Of a stretch of DNA of 63,952 bases, positions 35,091 through 44,459 are shown in pieces. Below the pieces are notes generated by a model, which saw only the letters and a list, made by a program, of their open reading frames with translations, searched no databases and was not told the DNA's origin. The translations under genes were made by a program, and so were the position numbers. Every line of letters begins with the position of its first letter. The stretch's first letter is position 1. The stretch is from UMGS1696 sp963642885 (GTDB lineage: Bacteria > Bacillota > Clostridia > Oscillospirales > CAG-272). The stretch covers positions 1-63,952 of the forward strand of contig CAVIJI010000010.1 in the NCBI GenBank assembly GCA_963642885.1, written 5' to 3'.

Positions 35091-35738
35091 ATGAGAAATA
35101 TGATGCTTGTCGGTTTGTGCGGCGGAAGCGGTGCCGGAAAAGGCTATGTTGCGGAAATGTTCGGTAAATACGGAATACCATCGATCGATACCGATGCTGT
35201 TTATAGAAAGCTTACCTCCCCGTCGTCGGAACCGTCTGACTGTATGAAGGCTTTGTGCGAGTATTTCGGAGAGGGGATTATGTCCGAGGATAACTCTTTG
35301 AACCGTGCGGAAATGCGTAAGCTGGTGTTCGGAGAGGAAAATAAGAAGAATCTTGAGGCTCTTAACAGAATATCTCACAAATTTATTCTCGATAGTACGC
35401 TGCGCATAGCCGAGGAATATAAAAACAACGGGTTTAACATTGTACTCATCGATGCACCCGTTTTATATGAAAGCGGTTTCGATAAGCTGTGCGACAAGGT
35501 AATATGCGTAACAGCCGATGAAAAAAAACGGATTAAAAGGATTATCGAACGCGATAACATAAGCGAAGAAGCAGCAGTAAAGCGTATTGCGTCGCAGACT
35601 TCGACAGTGGTTGCCGAGAAAAAAGCCGACTATGTGATAAAGAACAACGGGAACGATGCCGAAATGATTTCGGAAATAGAAGATTGTGCGGCGGATTTGA
35701 GAAAATTGTATAGCAATAAAGAAAGTTTGAAAAAATGA
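35091..35738 (+). CDS. coaE: Dephospho-CoA kinase (altered P-loop)
   Basis: CoaE phosphorylates dephospho-CoA in the last step of coenzyme A synthesis. The protein is 215 residues with IDTDAVYRKL after the P-loop, LIDAPVLYESGF near residue 123, and a conserved late arginine-rich RIIERDNISEE. The P-loop reads GGSGAGKGYV (11-20), so the Ser/Thr that normally follows Lys17 is Gly18. Adenylate kinase also has GKG but with Thr next, while here it is Tyr19. The rest of the fold is intact, so I keep the assignment. Four bases overlap the transglycosylase gene. Confidence 0.86.
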   Translation: MRNMMLVGLCGGSGAGKGYVAEMFGKYGIPSIDTDAVYRKLTSPSSEPSDCMKALCEYFGEGIMSEDNSLNRAEMRKLVFGEENKKNLEALNRISHKFILDSTLRIAEEYKNNGFNIVLIDAPVLYESGFDKLCDKVICVTADEKKRIKRIIERDNISEEAAVKRIASQTSTVVAEKKADYVIKNNGNDAEMISEIEDCAADLRKLYSNKESLKK

Positions 35739-36304
35739 ATCTGAGTAAAGCCGTTCGCAGAAGTTTTACCATAGTGGTAATATTGGTTTTATCACTCGCG
35801 GTTGGCTATGTATATTCGGCAATCGGGCATCGTTCCGATTTGAACAGCCACCCACGGAAATATACCGAATATGTTGAAAAGTACGCATCGGAATACGGCG
35901 TTCCCGAATATATAGTATATGCGGTTATCTTGGAGGAAAGCGGATTTACAAGCAATCTCGCATCGGATGACGGCAGGGTAGGCTTAATGCAGATTTCGTC
36001 CGACGCGTTTTACGACATATCGGATTTGCTCGGTGAGAACAGCGAGATCGGAATACTTTACGATCCCGAAACCAACATACGTTACGGTACATATTATCTT
36101 TCCCATTTATATACCGAATACGGTCGGTGGAAGAATGTTTACGCGGCGTATCTGGCAGATATCGGGCAATACGAAGCATGGATCGCATCCGGAAAATATA
36201 CGGATGACAACGGAAACCTTAATGTTGTTCCGGATGAGAGTGTAGCGGATAAAATAGAGAATATAGAGGCCGCCGCGGAGCTGTATAAAGAGCTGTATTA
36301 TTAA
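35735..36304 (+). CDS. Membrane-anchored lytic transglycosylase (SLT domain)
   Basis: The protein has an N-terminal membrane helix (about 11-30) and then an SLT lysozyme-like domain. The catalytic glutamate is Glu68 in ILEESGF, followed by GRVGLMQIS and a YNxxxG-like NIRYGTYYLSHLY. Such enzymes cut peptidoglycan between MurNAc and GlcNAc on the outside of the membrane, leaving anhydro-MurNAc. The 189 residues match small Slt-like proteins of Firmicutes. It overlaps coaE by 4 bp, a common clostridial pair. Confidence 0.91.
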   Translation: MNLSKAVRRSFTIVVILVLSLAVGYVYSAIGHRSDLNSHPRKYTEYVEKYASEYGVPEYIVYAVILEESGFTSNLASDDGRVGLMQISSDAFYDISDLLGENSEIGILYDPETNIRYGTYYLSHLYTEYGRWKNVYAAYLADIGQYEAWIASGKYTDDNGNLNVVPDESVADKIENIEAAAELYKELYY

Positions 36305-36354
36305 AGCGCTTTTAAATAGTTAATTTGTTCAATCAGAAGAAAGGATATAATAAA

Positions 36355-37767
36355 ATGAGTGAAAAGACAAAAGGACAGACACTGAAAGAAGAACTTTTCT
36401 ATAAAAAGAAGAACGTTTTCGAGGTTAAAACACCCGAAGAACTCAATGCCGCAAAAGAGTACGGCAAGAAGTACGCCGCATGGCTTGACAATGTAAAGAC
36501 AGAACGCGAAGCGGTTAAGACGTCTATAGCAATGCTTGAAAAAGAAGGCTACAGAGAATATAAACTCGGCGATAAGGTTGCCGCAGGAGACAAGCTTTAC
36601 CTTAATAACCGCGGAAAAGGCCTGTTTGCCTTCAGAATCGGTACCGAAAGCATTGATAACGGTGTGAGAATCTGTGCGGCTCACATAGACTCCCCCAGAC
36701 TTGATTTGAAACAGCATCCTCTTTTCGAGAATGACGGTGTAGCATACTTTAAGACACATTATTACGGCGGAATAAGAAAGTATCAGTGGGCGACAATACC
36801 GCTTGCTATTCACGGTGTTGTTACAAAAGCAGACGGCACCACAGTTGACGTGAAAATCGGCGACGAAGCAGGTGATCCCGTATTCTGCATAACCGATCTT
36901 CTTCCGCATCTCGCAAAGGATCAGAACTCTCGCACACTCGGTCAGGCATTCACGGGTGAAGGACTTAACGTAATGCTTTGCACATCTCCTTACATCGAGG
37001 ATGACGGTAAAGTTACTTCCGCAGATGAAAAAGTTAAGCTGAATATTATGATAATGCTGAACGAGAAGTACGGTATTACCGAAGCGGACTTTATGAGTGC
37101 GGAGCTTTGCATAGTTCCCGCACAGAATACGGTTGATATCGGCATGGACAGATGGCTTATCGGTTCGTACGGACATGACGACAGAGTATGCGCATATCCC
37201 GCACTTACCGCATTGATAGAGAGCGCGGATTCCGCACACACATGCATGGCTGTTCTCGCGGACAAAGAGGAAACCGGAAGCGACGGTATAAGCGGTATGC
37301 AGTGCTGCCTGCTGTTCGATATTATCGATGAGCTCGCTAAGAATCTCGGCGGAAACACAAATGTTGTTCGTATGAATTCTAAGTGCCTCTCTGCTGACGT
37401 AACGGCTTGTTATGACCCGAATTATCCCGAAGTTTACGAAAGACGCAATTCCTCACTTCTTCACTGCGGTGTAGGTCTTTCAAAATATACTGGTTCCGGC
37501 GGAAAAGGCGGTACAAATGACGCGTCTGCTGAACTTGTAGGTTATGTTCGTAAAATATTCGATGAGGCAGGTGTCGTTTGGCAGACCGCTGAACTCGGTA
37601 AGGTTGACCAGGGCGGCGGAGGAACAGTTGCAAAATACATTGCCAACCACAACATAGAAACCGTTGATATCGGTGTACCGGTTCTTTCAATGCATGCTCC
37701 GTTTGAACTAATTTCGAAAGCGGATTTGTATGAAGCTCACCGTGCGTTCAGCGCATTTTGCAAATAA
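36355..37767 (+). CDS. M18 family aminopeptidase
   Basis: The protein removes N-terminal, often acidic, residues from peptides in the cytosol with two zinc ions. The metal and catalytic motifs are CAAHIDSPRLDLK (about 98-110), HDDRVCAYPAL, ADKEETGSDG and, at the end, VPVLSMHAPFELISK. The chain has 470 residues from the start at ATG 36355. An in-frame extension back to 36325 exists, but AGAAAGGA nine bases before 36355 decides. It is longer than the 430-residue E. coli-type relatives and lies alone before a structured region. Confidence 0.93.
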   Translation: MSEKTKGQTLKEELFYKKKNVFEVKTPEELNAAKEYGKKYAAWLDNVKTEREAVKTSIAMLEKEGYREYKLGDKVAAGDKLYLNNRGKGLFAFRIGTESIDNGVRICAAHIDSPRLDLKQHPLFENDGVAYFKTHYYGGIRKYQWATIPLAIHGVVTKADGTTVDVKIGDEAGDPVFCITDLLPHLAKDQNSRTLGQAFTGEGLNVMLCTSPYIEDDGKVTSADEKVKLNIMIMLNEKYGITEADFMSAELCIVPAQNTVDIGMDRWLIGSYGHDDRVCAYPALTALIESADSAHTCMAVLADKEETGSDGISGMQCCLLFDIIDELAKNLGGNTNVVRMNSKCLSADVTACYDPNYPEVYERRNSSLLHCGVGLSKYTGSGGKGGTNDASAELVGYVRKIFDEAGVVWQTAELGKVDQGGGGTVAKYIANHNIETVDIGVPVLSMHAPFELISKADLYEAHRAFSAFCK

Positions 37768-37983
37768 TCAATAAGGGCATCACCGACGGGGCATTCTGCT
37801 GTTTACGGATAATCTATGCTGACCTTCGGAAGACCTTAGATTTCGTTGACAGCATCTGACTCAAAACTCACTGCCCGACTTACCGCATTATTGTGTGGTA
37901 GCCGCAAAAAGATATTCCGGTGTATCTTGTAATATACACCGGATTATACTTTTTTATAAATCATATTATTTACGGATGTTTTT
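37768..37983 (+). other. Structured intergenic region, candidate small RNA or leader
   Basis: No gene is visible. Complementary pairs can nest: GGGCA with TGCCC around ATGCTG with CAGCAT, and then TACC with GGTA. They are followed by a clear terminator hairpin. A TTGACA lies inside (about 37848) but without a good -10 box. It may be the tail of the aminopeptidase transcript or an RNA of its own. Confidence 0.35.
37917..37955 (+). terminator. Terminator before prfA
   Basis: CCGGTGTAT pairs perfectly with ATACACCGG (37917-37942), and a run of six T residues starts at 37950. Confidence 0.82.
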
Positions 37984-39054
37984 ATGCTTGATAAACTAAA
38001 AGAAGCCGAAGGCAGATTCGAAAATATAGAATCCGAGCTTTCAAAAAGCGAAACAATGCAGGATATGGAACGCTATACCGCGCTTATGAAGGAAAGAGCG
38101 AACCTTGCTCCTATCATTGAGAAATACAGAGAATATAAAAAAGCCGTATCCGACTCCGAAGAGGCGCTCATGCTGCTTGAGACGGAAAGTGACCCGGAAT
38201 TACGTGAAATGGCGGATGAAGAGCTTAAAAAAGCTAAATCCGACATATCCAGATTCGAGGAGGAGCTGAAGATATTGCTCCTTCCCAAGGATCCGATGGA
38301 TGAGAAAAACGTCATGATCGAAATAAGAGCGGGTGCGGGCGGAGACGAAGCCGCACTGTTTGCCGGTGTTCTCTATCGTATGTACACAATGTATGCCGAT
38401 ATAATGAGGTATAAGACCGAAACCGTGAGTATGAATGAAACGGGACTCGGAGGCTTTCGGGAAATTACATTTATGATTACGGGAAACGGGGCATATTCGC
38501 GTTTTAAGTACGAAAGCGGTGTACATCGTGTTCAGAGAGTACCCGAGACCGAATCTTCCGGAAGAATACATACGTCCACAGCTACGGTAGCTGTACTTCC
38601 CGAAGCGGAAGATGTCGAAGTAGAGATAAACCAGAACGATCTTGAAATCGAAACAATTAAATCAAGCGGTGCGGGCGGCCAGCACGTTAATAAAACCGAA
38701 TCGGCTATTCGTCTTCTTCATAAACCGACAGGCATCGTTATCGAATGCCAGGATGAGCGAAGCCAATTTAAAAACCGTGATAAGGCGATGAAGCTGCTCA
38801 GAGCGAAGCTGTACGATATGAAAACGCGTGAGCAGAACGAAAAAATAGCAAGCGAAAGACGTTCACAAGTCGGAACCGGAGACAGAAGCGAAAGAATCCG
38901 TACGTATAACTATCCGCAGGGCCGTGTAACGGACCACAGAATAGGATATACGATTTATTCTCTGGAAAGTTTTCTGAACGGCAATATCGACAATATGATT
39001 GATGCACTCGCTACGGCGGACACCGCGGCTAAATTGCAAAACGGAGACTTTTAA
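37984..39054 (+). CDS. prfA: Peptide chain release factor 1
   Basis: RF1 ends translation at UAA and UAG. The 356 residues include the stop-codon reading motif Pro-Glu-Thr in RVPETESSGRIHTS, as in Bacillus RF1, and the peptidyl-hydrolysis GGQ in SSGAGGQHVNKTESA near residue 230. The usual neighbour prmC, which methylates this Gln, is not next to it; instead a Sua5 gene follows after 6 bp. The ATG start has only a weak ribosome binding site. Confidence 0.97.
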   Translation: MLDKLKEAEGRFENIESELSKSETMQDMERYTALMKERANLAPIIEKYREYKKAVSDSEEALMLLETESDPELREMADEELKKAKSDISRFEEELKILLLPKDPMDEKNVMIEIRAGAGGDEAALFAGVLYRMYTMYADIMRYKTETVSMNETGLGGFREITFMITGNGAYSRFKYESGVHRVQRVPETESSGRIHTSTATVAVLPEAEDVEVEINQNDLEIETIKSSGAGGQHVNKTESAIRLLHKPTGIVIECQDERSQFKNRDKAMKLLRAKLYDMKTREQNEKIASERRSQVGTGDRSERIRTYNYPQGRVTDHRIGYTIYSLESFLNGNIDNMIDALATADTAAKLQNGDF

Positions 39055-39060
39055 TTTGCT

Positions 39061-40113
39061 ATGAAAACAGAATTTTTAAAAACAACAGGTACCGATGAGG
39101 ACATTGAAGTAATAAATAAAGCGGCGGAGGTCATAAAATCGGGCGGTATCGTCGCGATTCCCACCGAAACAGTATACGGCCTCGCCGGAAGTGCGCTTAT
39201 AGAAAGCTCCGCGGAAAAAATATTCGCCGCAAAAGGAAGACCCGCCGACAACCCGCTGATAGTTCACATTGCTTATCCGGATGAGGCGGAGAGAATAGCA
39301 TATCCGACGGAGATGTATTACAAGCTCGCGGAGAAGTTTATGCCCGGTCCTTTGACCGTGATTTTAAAAAAACGCGATATAATTCCGAATACGGTGACTG
39401 CGGGACTTGATACCGTAGGTATACGCTGTCCTTCTAATCCCATTGCACATAAGCTTATCGAGGTATCCGGTCATCCTATCGCGGCACCGAGTGCTAATCG
39501 TTCCGGTATACCGTCCCCTACCAACGCACATCATGTGTTTGAGGATATGGACGGCAGAATCGACATGATAATAGACGGCGGCGACTGTGAATTCGGACTT
39601 GAATCTACTGTAATTAAGCTCGACGGAAACGGTTGTGTTGTATTGCGCCCCGGAGCTATTACAACCGATATGCTTGCCGAAGTATGCGATAAGGTTGTTG
39701 TATCACCGGCGGTTGTCGAGCCGTCTCTTGCGAATAACATCAAACCCGAATCACCCGGAATGAAATATAAGCACTACGCACCGAAAGCGGATGTGAACCT
39801 TATTGATGCGGATGATGAAGCCTTTATAAGCTATGTACATGAAAATGCACACGGCAAGTACGGACTTCTCGTAACCAATGAGGATTCGGGCTATTTCAGC
39901 GGAGGTGTAATGCTTCTTTTGGGCCCGAAGGGCGATGCCAAAGAGGCATCAAGACGTCTTTTCAATCTTCTCAGACGTGCGGATGAATTGAATCTCGACG
40001 TTATTTATGCGAAGCTTCCCCCGTCAACAGGTGAATATCTCGCGTTCTATAATAGAATAATCAGAGCGGCGGGATGTAAGATAATCAAACTCAAAAAAAA
40101 TAAAACATATTGA
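39061..40113 (+). CDS. Threonylcarbamoyl-AMP synthase (Sua5 type)
   Basis: Sua5/TsaC makes threonylcarbamoyl-AMP for the t6A37 modification of tRNAs that read ANN codons. The N-terminal YrdC domain (about 15-205) shows VAIPTETVYGLAGSAL, AAKGRPADNPLIVHIA, PGPLTVIL and APSANRSGIPSPT. A C-terminal Sua5 domain (about 235-345) follows the linker SPGMKYKHYAPKA, so it is the two-domain form. It is close behind prfA, a common Firmicutes context. Confidence 0.94.
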   Translation: MKTEFLKTTGTDEDIEVINKAAEVIKSGGIVAIPTETVYGLAGSALIESSAEKIFAAKGRPADNPLIVHIAYPDEAERIAYPTEMYYKLAEKFMPGPLTVILKKRDIIPNTVTAGLDTVGIRCPSNPIAHKLIEVSGHPIAAPSANRSGIPSPTNAHHVFEDMDGRIDMIIDGGDCEFGLESTVIKLDGNGCVVLRPGAITTDMLAEVCDKVVVSPAVVEPSLANNIKPESPGMKYKHYAPKADVNLIDADDEAFISYVHENAHGKYGLLVTNEDSGYFSGGVMLLLGPKGDAKEASRRLFNLLRRADELNLDVIYAKLPPSTGEYLAFYNRIIRAAGCKIIKLKKNKTY

Positions 40114-40125
40114 AAAGGTAGAATT

Positions 40126-41409
40126 ATGTCATTTGTAACCGAAAAGATGAACGGCTTTGTTGCGGATATTCAAGACAAGCTCGTGAAAAAAGGCAGACCT
40201 CAAATCGCCGAAATGTTCAAGGCGACATACCTCAACACTATTGAAACAACGGTAAAGATGGATGAACACGGTGCTTTTGTTATTACGGGTGACATACCCG
40301 CAATGTGGCTCCGTGACTCGTCGGCTCAGGTAAGACATTATCTGCCGCTCACAAAAGATGATGCGGATATCAGAAACCTTGTCGCAAGCTTGATAAAGAG
40401 ACAGGCTTATTGCATCACATGTGATCCTTACGCCAATGCGTTTAACCGTACGGGTGAAAAGATAACTCAGTGGGGACTCGTCGATAAAACAGAGTACAAC
40501 AACCCCATGGCATGGGAAAGAAAGTACGAAGTAGACTCCTTGTGCTATCCCGTAAACCTTGCATACCATTTTTGGAAGGCATCGGAATCAACCGAGCACT
40601 TTGACGAAAGCTTTAAGGCGGCGTGTGAAAAGATACTCGATGTTTTCGAAACCGAACAGCATCATGCCGAAAAATCAAAGTATCGTTTCGAGAGAACAAA
40701 CTGCCCTCCGACGGATACGCTTTGCAATGAAGGAAAAGGTTCTCCCGTCGCATATACGGGTATGACATGGTCGGGCTTCAGACCGAGTGACGACTGCTGT
40801 ACATATCATTATCTCATTCCTTCCGAGATGTTTGCGTCTGTTATTTTAGGTTATATGACCGAATTCGCCGATAAAGTGTATAAGGATAATGCGCTTTCCG
40901 CACGTGCGGCAAAATTAAAGGCGGATATTGACAACGGTATCGCCAAGTACGCAATCTACGATCACCCCGAATTCGGTAAAATATATGCGTATGAGACCGA
41001 TGGTTTAGGCAATTACAATCTTATGGATGATGCAAATGTGCCGAGCCTTCTTTCTCTCCCGTACCTCGGATACTGCGGAAATGATGATGAAATCTATAAA
41101 AACACAAGAAAGTTCATTCTTTCTCCCGCAAATCCGTATTATTATGAGGGAAAAGCCGCAAAGGGAATAGGCAGTCCTCACACACCTAAGGATTACATAT
41201 GGCATGTTTCGCTTGCAATGCAAGGTCTTACATCCGATAATGACGATGAGATAAACTACCTCCTCGATCTTTTCGAGACAACAACGGCGGGAACGGGTCT
41301 CATGCACGAAGGATTCAACGTAGACAATCCCGATGAGTTTACACGTTCATGGTTTGCTTGGGCAAATTCGATTTTTGCGGAATTTGTAATTCACGCAGCA
41401 GAGAGATAA
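40126..41409 (+). CDS. GH125 exo-alpha-1,6-mannosidase
   Basis: GH125 enzymes remove alpha-1,6-linked mannose without a metal, by inversion. The 427 residues form an (alpha/alpha)6 barrel with the family stretch GDIPAMWLRDSSAQVRHYLPL near residue 55, SGFRPSDDCCTYHYLIP (candidate acid Asp222 or 223) and GLMHEGFNVDNP (candidate base Glu at about 394). These places match the Asp and Glu described for the Clostridium perfringens enzyme. There is no signal peptide, so it acts in the cytosol on imported mannose oligosaccharides. It lies 12 bp behind the Sua5 gene, an odd place among housekeeping genes. Confidence 0.93.
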   Translation: MSFVTEKMNGFVADIQDKLVKKGRPQIAEMFKATYLNTIETTVKMDEHGAFVITGDIPAMWLRDSSAQVRHYLPLTKDDADIRNLVASLIKRQAYCITCDPYANAFNRTGEKITQWGLVDKTEYNNPMAWERKYEVDSLCYPVNLAYHFWKASESTEHFDESFKAACEKILDVFETEQHHAEKSKYRFERTNCPPTDTLCNEGKGSPVAYTGMTWSGFRPSDDCCTYHYLIPSEMFASVILGYMTEFADKVYKDNALSARAAKLKADIDNGIAKYAIYDHPEFGKIYAYETDGLGNYNLMDDANVPSLLSLPYLGYCGNDDEIYKNTRKFILSPANPYYYEGKAAKGIGSPHTPKDYIWHVSLAMQGLTSDNDDEINYLLDLFETTTAGTGLMHEGFNVDNPDEFTRSWFAWANSIFAEFVIHAAER

Positions 41410-41494
41410 ACGAACGCCGAATAATGAAAAGCCATAGAATTCAGACTTTCGATTGAAAGATACGAATTGTTCGGCAGATCCATAAATTATTCGC

Positions 41495-41523
41495 AAGCAG
41501 TTATAGAAAAACTATGACTGCTT
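41495..41523 (+). terminator. Hairpin after the GH125 gene
   Basis: AAGCAGT-ATAG pairs with CTAT-ACTGCTT across a loop of five A residues, with one internal mismatch. It is followed by GATTTG, so the T-run is poor. Confidence 0.5.
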
Positions 41524-41583
41524 GATTTGTATGGAACGCCGATAAATGCGAAAAAAATACAAATAACGAGAGAATAACTGAAA

Positions 41584-43803
41584 ATGCCAAGAAAAAAGAA
41601 CAAAAACGAGGAAGTAACCGGTAAGACTCAAGCTGTAATCAGCGAACAGCCTATTGTAGATACAATAGAACGCAATTATATGCCATACGCAATGAGCGTC
41701 ATTGTTTCCAGAGCCATACCGGAAATAGACGGATTCAAGCCCTCTCACAGAAAACTGCTGTACACCATGTATAAGCTCGGACTTATGACAGGAAACAGAA
41801 TGAAGAGCGCAACGGTAGCGGGAAGAACAATGGCACTGAATCCCCATGGCGATGCCGGTATATACGATACTCTCGTAAGACTTACAAGAGATAATGAATC
41901 ACTTCTTCATCCGTTCATAGACTCTAAAGGTTCATTCGGCAAGCATTACAGCGGAGACGCTGCTGCGGCACCGAGATATACAGAGGTAAAGCTCGAACCT
42001 TTTTGTGCCGAAATATTCGGCGGTATAGATAAAAATGCGGTAGATATGGTGCCAAACTACGATAACACAATGGTTGAACCCGCACTTTTACCGACATCAT
42101 TTCCCAATATATTGGTTTCACCGAATATGGGAATTGCCGTCGGACTTCAATCGCAGATTTGTTCTTTCAATTTAGCCGAAATCTGTGACGGAACAATAGC
42201 TTTACTGAAAAACCCGAAAACAACGACGGATAAGCTGCTTGACATAATCAAGGCTCCCGATTTTTCGACTGGCGGAGACCTTATTTATGACAGAGAACAG
42301 CTGAAAAAGATATACGAGACAGGCGACGGCAGTTTTAAGGTTCGCTCGAAATACAGATATGATTCCAAGAACAGCCTTATTGAAATAACCGAAATACCGT
42401 ATTCGACCTCGATAGATGTTATTCTGAAAAGATTAACCGATTTGTTGAAGGACGGTAAATTCCGTGAAATTGCCGATGTCCGAGACGAGATTGACCTTTC
42501 CGGTTTTAAGCTGACAATAGATGTTAAAAAAGGTACCGATCCCGATGCTTTGATGGCTAAACTGTTTCGTACTACCACGTTGGAGGATAGTTTCCCGTGC
42601 AATTTCAACGTGCTGATTAACGGCTCACCTGTACAATTAGGTGTTCGCGGCATACTCGAAGAATGGATTAAGTTCAGAATGAGCTGCGTTAAACGTGAAT
42701 TGACATTCGAACTTGACAGAAAAAAAGAAAAGCTTCATCTGTTGAAAGGCTTGGGAAAAATCCTTGTCGATATCGATAAGGCTATCAGAATTGTTCGCGA
42801 AACCGAGAAAGAATCGGATGTCGTTCCGCGTCTGATGGAAGGCTTTTCGATTGACGAGGTTCAAGCCGACTATATCGCGGAAATTAAGCTGCGTCACTTA
42901 AACCGTGAATACATTATCGAAAGAATACGCGAATTGGATAGTCTGCAGAAGGAAATCGCAGAGCTTGAAGGTATTATATCCGATGATGTAAAAGTAAAAG
43001 ATGTTATAGCAAAACAGCTCGGTGCCGTAAAGAAAAAGTACGGAATACCGCGCAAGACTTCTATAGTGGAAGTCGATGAAGATGCGGAAGTGTATGACGA
43101 ATCCGAAACGGAAAACTACGACGTCTTTCTTGTTCTTACAAAGGAAGGCTATTTCAAGAAAATTACCCGTCAGTCCATAATGCGCGCAAACGAGCAGAAA
43201 ATGAAGGACGGAGACGAAATTTTGAATTGCGAAAATTCCGACAACATTTCCGAATTAATATTTTTTACAGACAAAGCTCAGGCATATAAATGTAAAACAG
43301 CCGATCTCGATGTTGTAAAAGCGTCCGCACTCGGAGAATTTATCGCTGCAAAGCTTGGTTTTGAAGAAGATGAAAAGCCCGTAATGATGAAAGCATTTAA
43401 CAGTTATTCTGCGGACGATAACTTTATCTTTATCTTTAAGAACGGCAAGGGCGTAAAGATACCTGTTACCGCATATGAAACAAAAACCAACAGACGTAAG
43501 CTTACGGGTGCATATTCCGATGCGTCACCTATTGCCGCGGTTATTTACGAACACGAGCCTGTCGACATATTTATCGGCAACACAGCCGAAAAGGGCATAT
43601 TGATTAACTCCGACTTAATCCCGAGAAAAACAACACGCTCATCAGCGGGAGTCACTTTATTCAATATGAAGAGCGGTGTCGAAGTCGCTTATGTCGAGTA
43701 CGGAGAGCAAATCGATAAAGAAAAAGCATCAAAATGCAGAAAAAATAAAATTCCCGCGACAGGAGTTGCGGTGAAGAAAAACGAGCAGATATCAATGGAA
43801 TAA
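41584..43803 (+). CDS. Type IIA DNA topoisomerase subunit A (GyrA/ParC-like)
   Basis: The 739 residues show the breakage-reunion domain with the active-site tyrosine in AAAAPRYTEVKL (about residue 126), AMSVIVSRAIPEIDGFKPSHRKLLY, MALNPHGDAGIYDTLVRL and a coiled-coil dimer gate. A C-terminal beta-pinwheel follows (YFKKITR, GKGVKIPVTAY), with no clear GyrA-box, so it is ParC-like. It is shorter than housekeeping GyrA (about 820) and divergent. A matching B subunit is not within the window, although such genes usually stand in pairs. The start is ATG 41584 after AATAACTGAAA, a weak site. Confidence 0.88.
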   Translation: MPRKKNKNEEVTGKTQAVISEQPIVDTIERNYMPYAMSVIVSRAIPEIDGFKPSHRKLLYTMYKLGLMTGNRMKSATVAGRTMALNPHGDAGIYDTLVRLTRDNESLLHPFIDSKGSFGKHYSGDAAAAPRYTEVKLEPFCAEIFGGIDKNAVDMVPNYDNTMVEPALLPTSFPNILVSPNMGIAVGLQSQICSFNLAEICDGTIALLKNPKTTTDKLLDIIKAPDFSTGGDLIYDREQLKKIYETGDGSFKVRSKYRYDSKNSLIEITEIPYSTSIDVILKRLTDLLKDGKFREIADVRDEIDLSGFKLTIDVKKGTDPDALMAKLFRTTTLEDSFPCNFNVLINGSPVQLGVRGILEEWIKFRMSCVKRELTFELDRKKEKLHLLKGLGKILVDIDKAIRIVRETEKESDVVPRLMEGFSIDEVQADYIAEIKLRHLNREYIIERIRELDSLQKEIAELEGIISDDVKVKDVIAKQLGAVKKKYGIPRKTSIVEVDEDAEVYDESETENYDVFLVLTKEGYFKKITRQSIMRANEQKMKDGDEILNCENSDNISELIFFTDKAQAYKCKTADLDVVKASALGEFIAAKLGFEEDEKPVMMKAFNSYSADDNFIFIFKNGKGVKIPVTAYETKTNRRKLTGAYSDASPIAAVIYEHEPVDIFIGNTAEKGILINSDLIPRKTTRSSAGVTLFNMKSGVEVAYVEYGEQIDKEKASKCRKNKIPATGVAVKKNEQISME

Positions 43804-43869
43804 AATATAAATTCACGGCAGAGGAAATGTAAATTTTCATTCATGTCGTAGGTGAGTTTATTATATCTA

Positions 43870-43898
43870 TTGATATTATATTCATTTCAGTGTATAAT
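43870..43898 (+). promoter_or_regulatory. Promoter of the SpoIID-like pair
   Basis: TTGATA (43870-43875) and TATAAT (43893-43898) are 17 bp apart, 30 bases before the start codon at 43929. Confidence 0.72.
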
Positions 43899-43928
43899 AC
43901 GAATATGAAAAACGAAAGGGCTATTGTT

Positions 43929-44459
43929 ATGAAAAGAAAAAACATATTTATCATCACATCTATAGCCGCTCTTGTTGTCGGTTTGGCAATGACTGTAGCC
44001 GCAGCTTACGACAGCTCATCCGATCCGCTGATAACCCTGAGCTATCTGCGTGATGTATTTAAATCGGAGCTTATGACCGAAATTGATGAAAAGCTTGCCG
44101 ATTATTCTTCGAATAATTACGATGCTCCCGAGGAAACAGGCGTTGAAACCGAGTCGCAAAGCACGTCGGATAATGCTGTGTCGCAAAACTATGAAGTAAT
44201 AGAACTGACAAACGGAGATGCACTGTATGCGGTATCCGCATGTGAAATTATATTGCGTTCCGGAAGTGCCGTCTGCACCGCACCCGATGCAAATCAGGGC
44301 ATAGCGGACATGACAGATGCTTCTGAAATATACAATGGATATTCTCTCGGTAAAAATCACCTTTGCCTTATCCCTCGCGGCGACGGCAGAGGAGTGGTGG
44401 CAACATCGGAATCTGTGTATATCATGGTAAGAGGTGACTATACAATTGTTGAAAATTAA
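43929..44459 (+). CDS. Small membrane-anchored extracytoplasmic protein of unknown function
   Basis: The product is about 176 residues with a signal-anchor (MKRKNIFIITSIAALVVGLAMTV region, about 6-25), a linker rich in Ser, Glu and Thr, and a compact C-terminal domain of about 80 residues. The domain runs from YEVIELTNGDALYAVSACEIILRSG to VATSESVYIMVRGDYTIVEN, and its beta-strand-like pattern resembles accessory domains of clostridial envelope proteins. The frame is open further upstream, but AAAGGG eight bases before 43929 and the promoter set the start. It overlaps the SpoIID-like gene, so the two proteins are probably made together. Confidence 0.7.
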   Translation: MKRKNIFIITSIAALVVGLAMTVAAAYDSSSDPLITLSYLRDVFKSELMTEIDEKLADYSSNNYDAPEETGVETESQSTSDNAVSQNYEVIELTNGDALYAVSACEIILRSGSAVCTAPDANQGIADMTDASEIYNGYSLGKNHLCLIPRGDGRGVVATSESVYIMVRGDYTIVEN

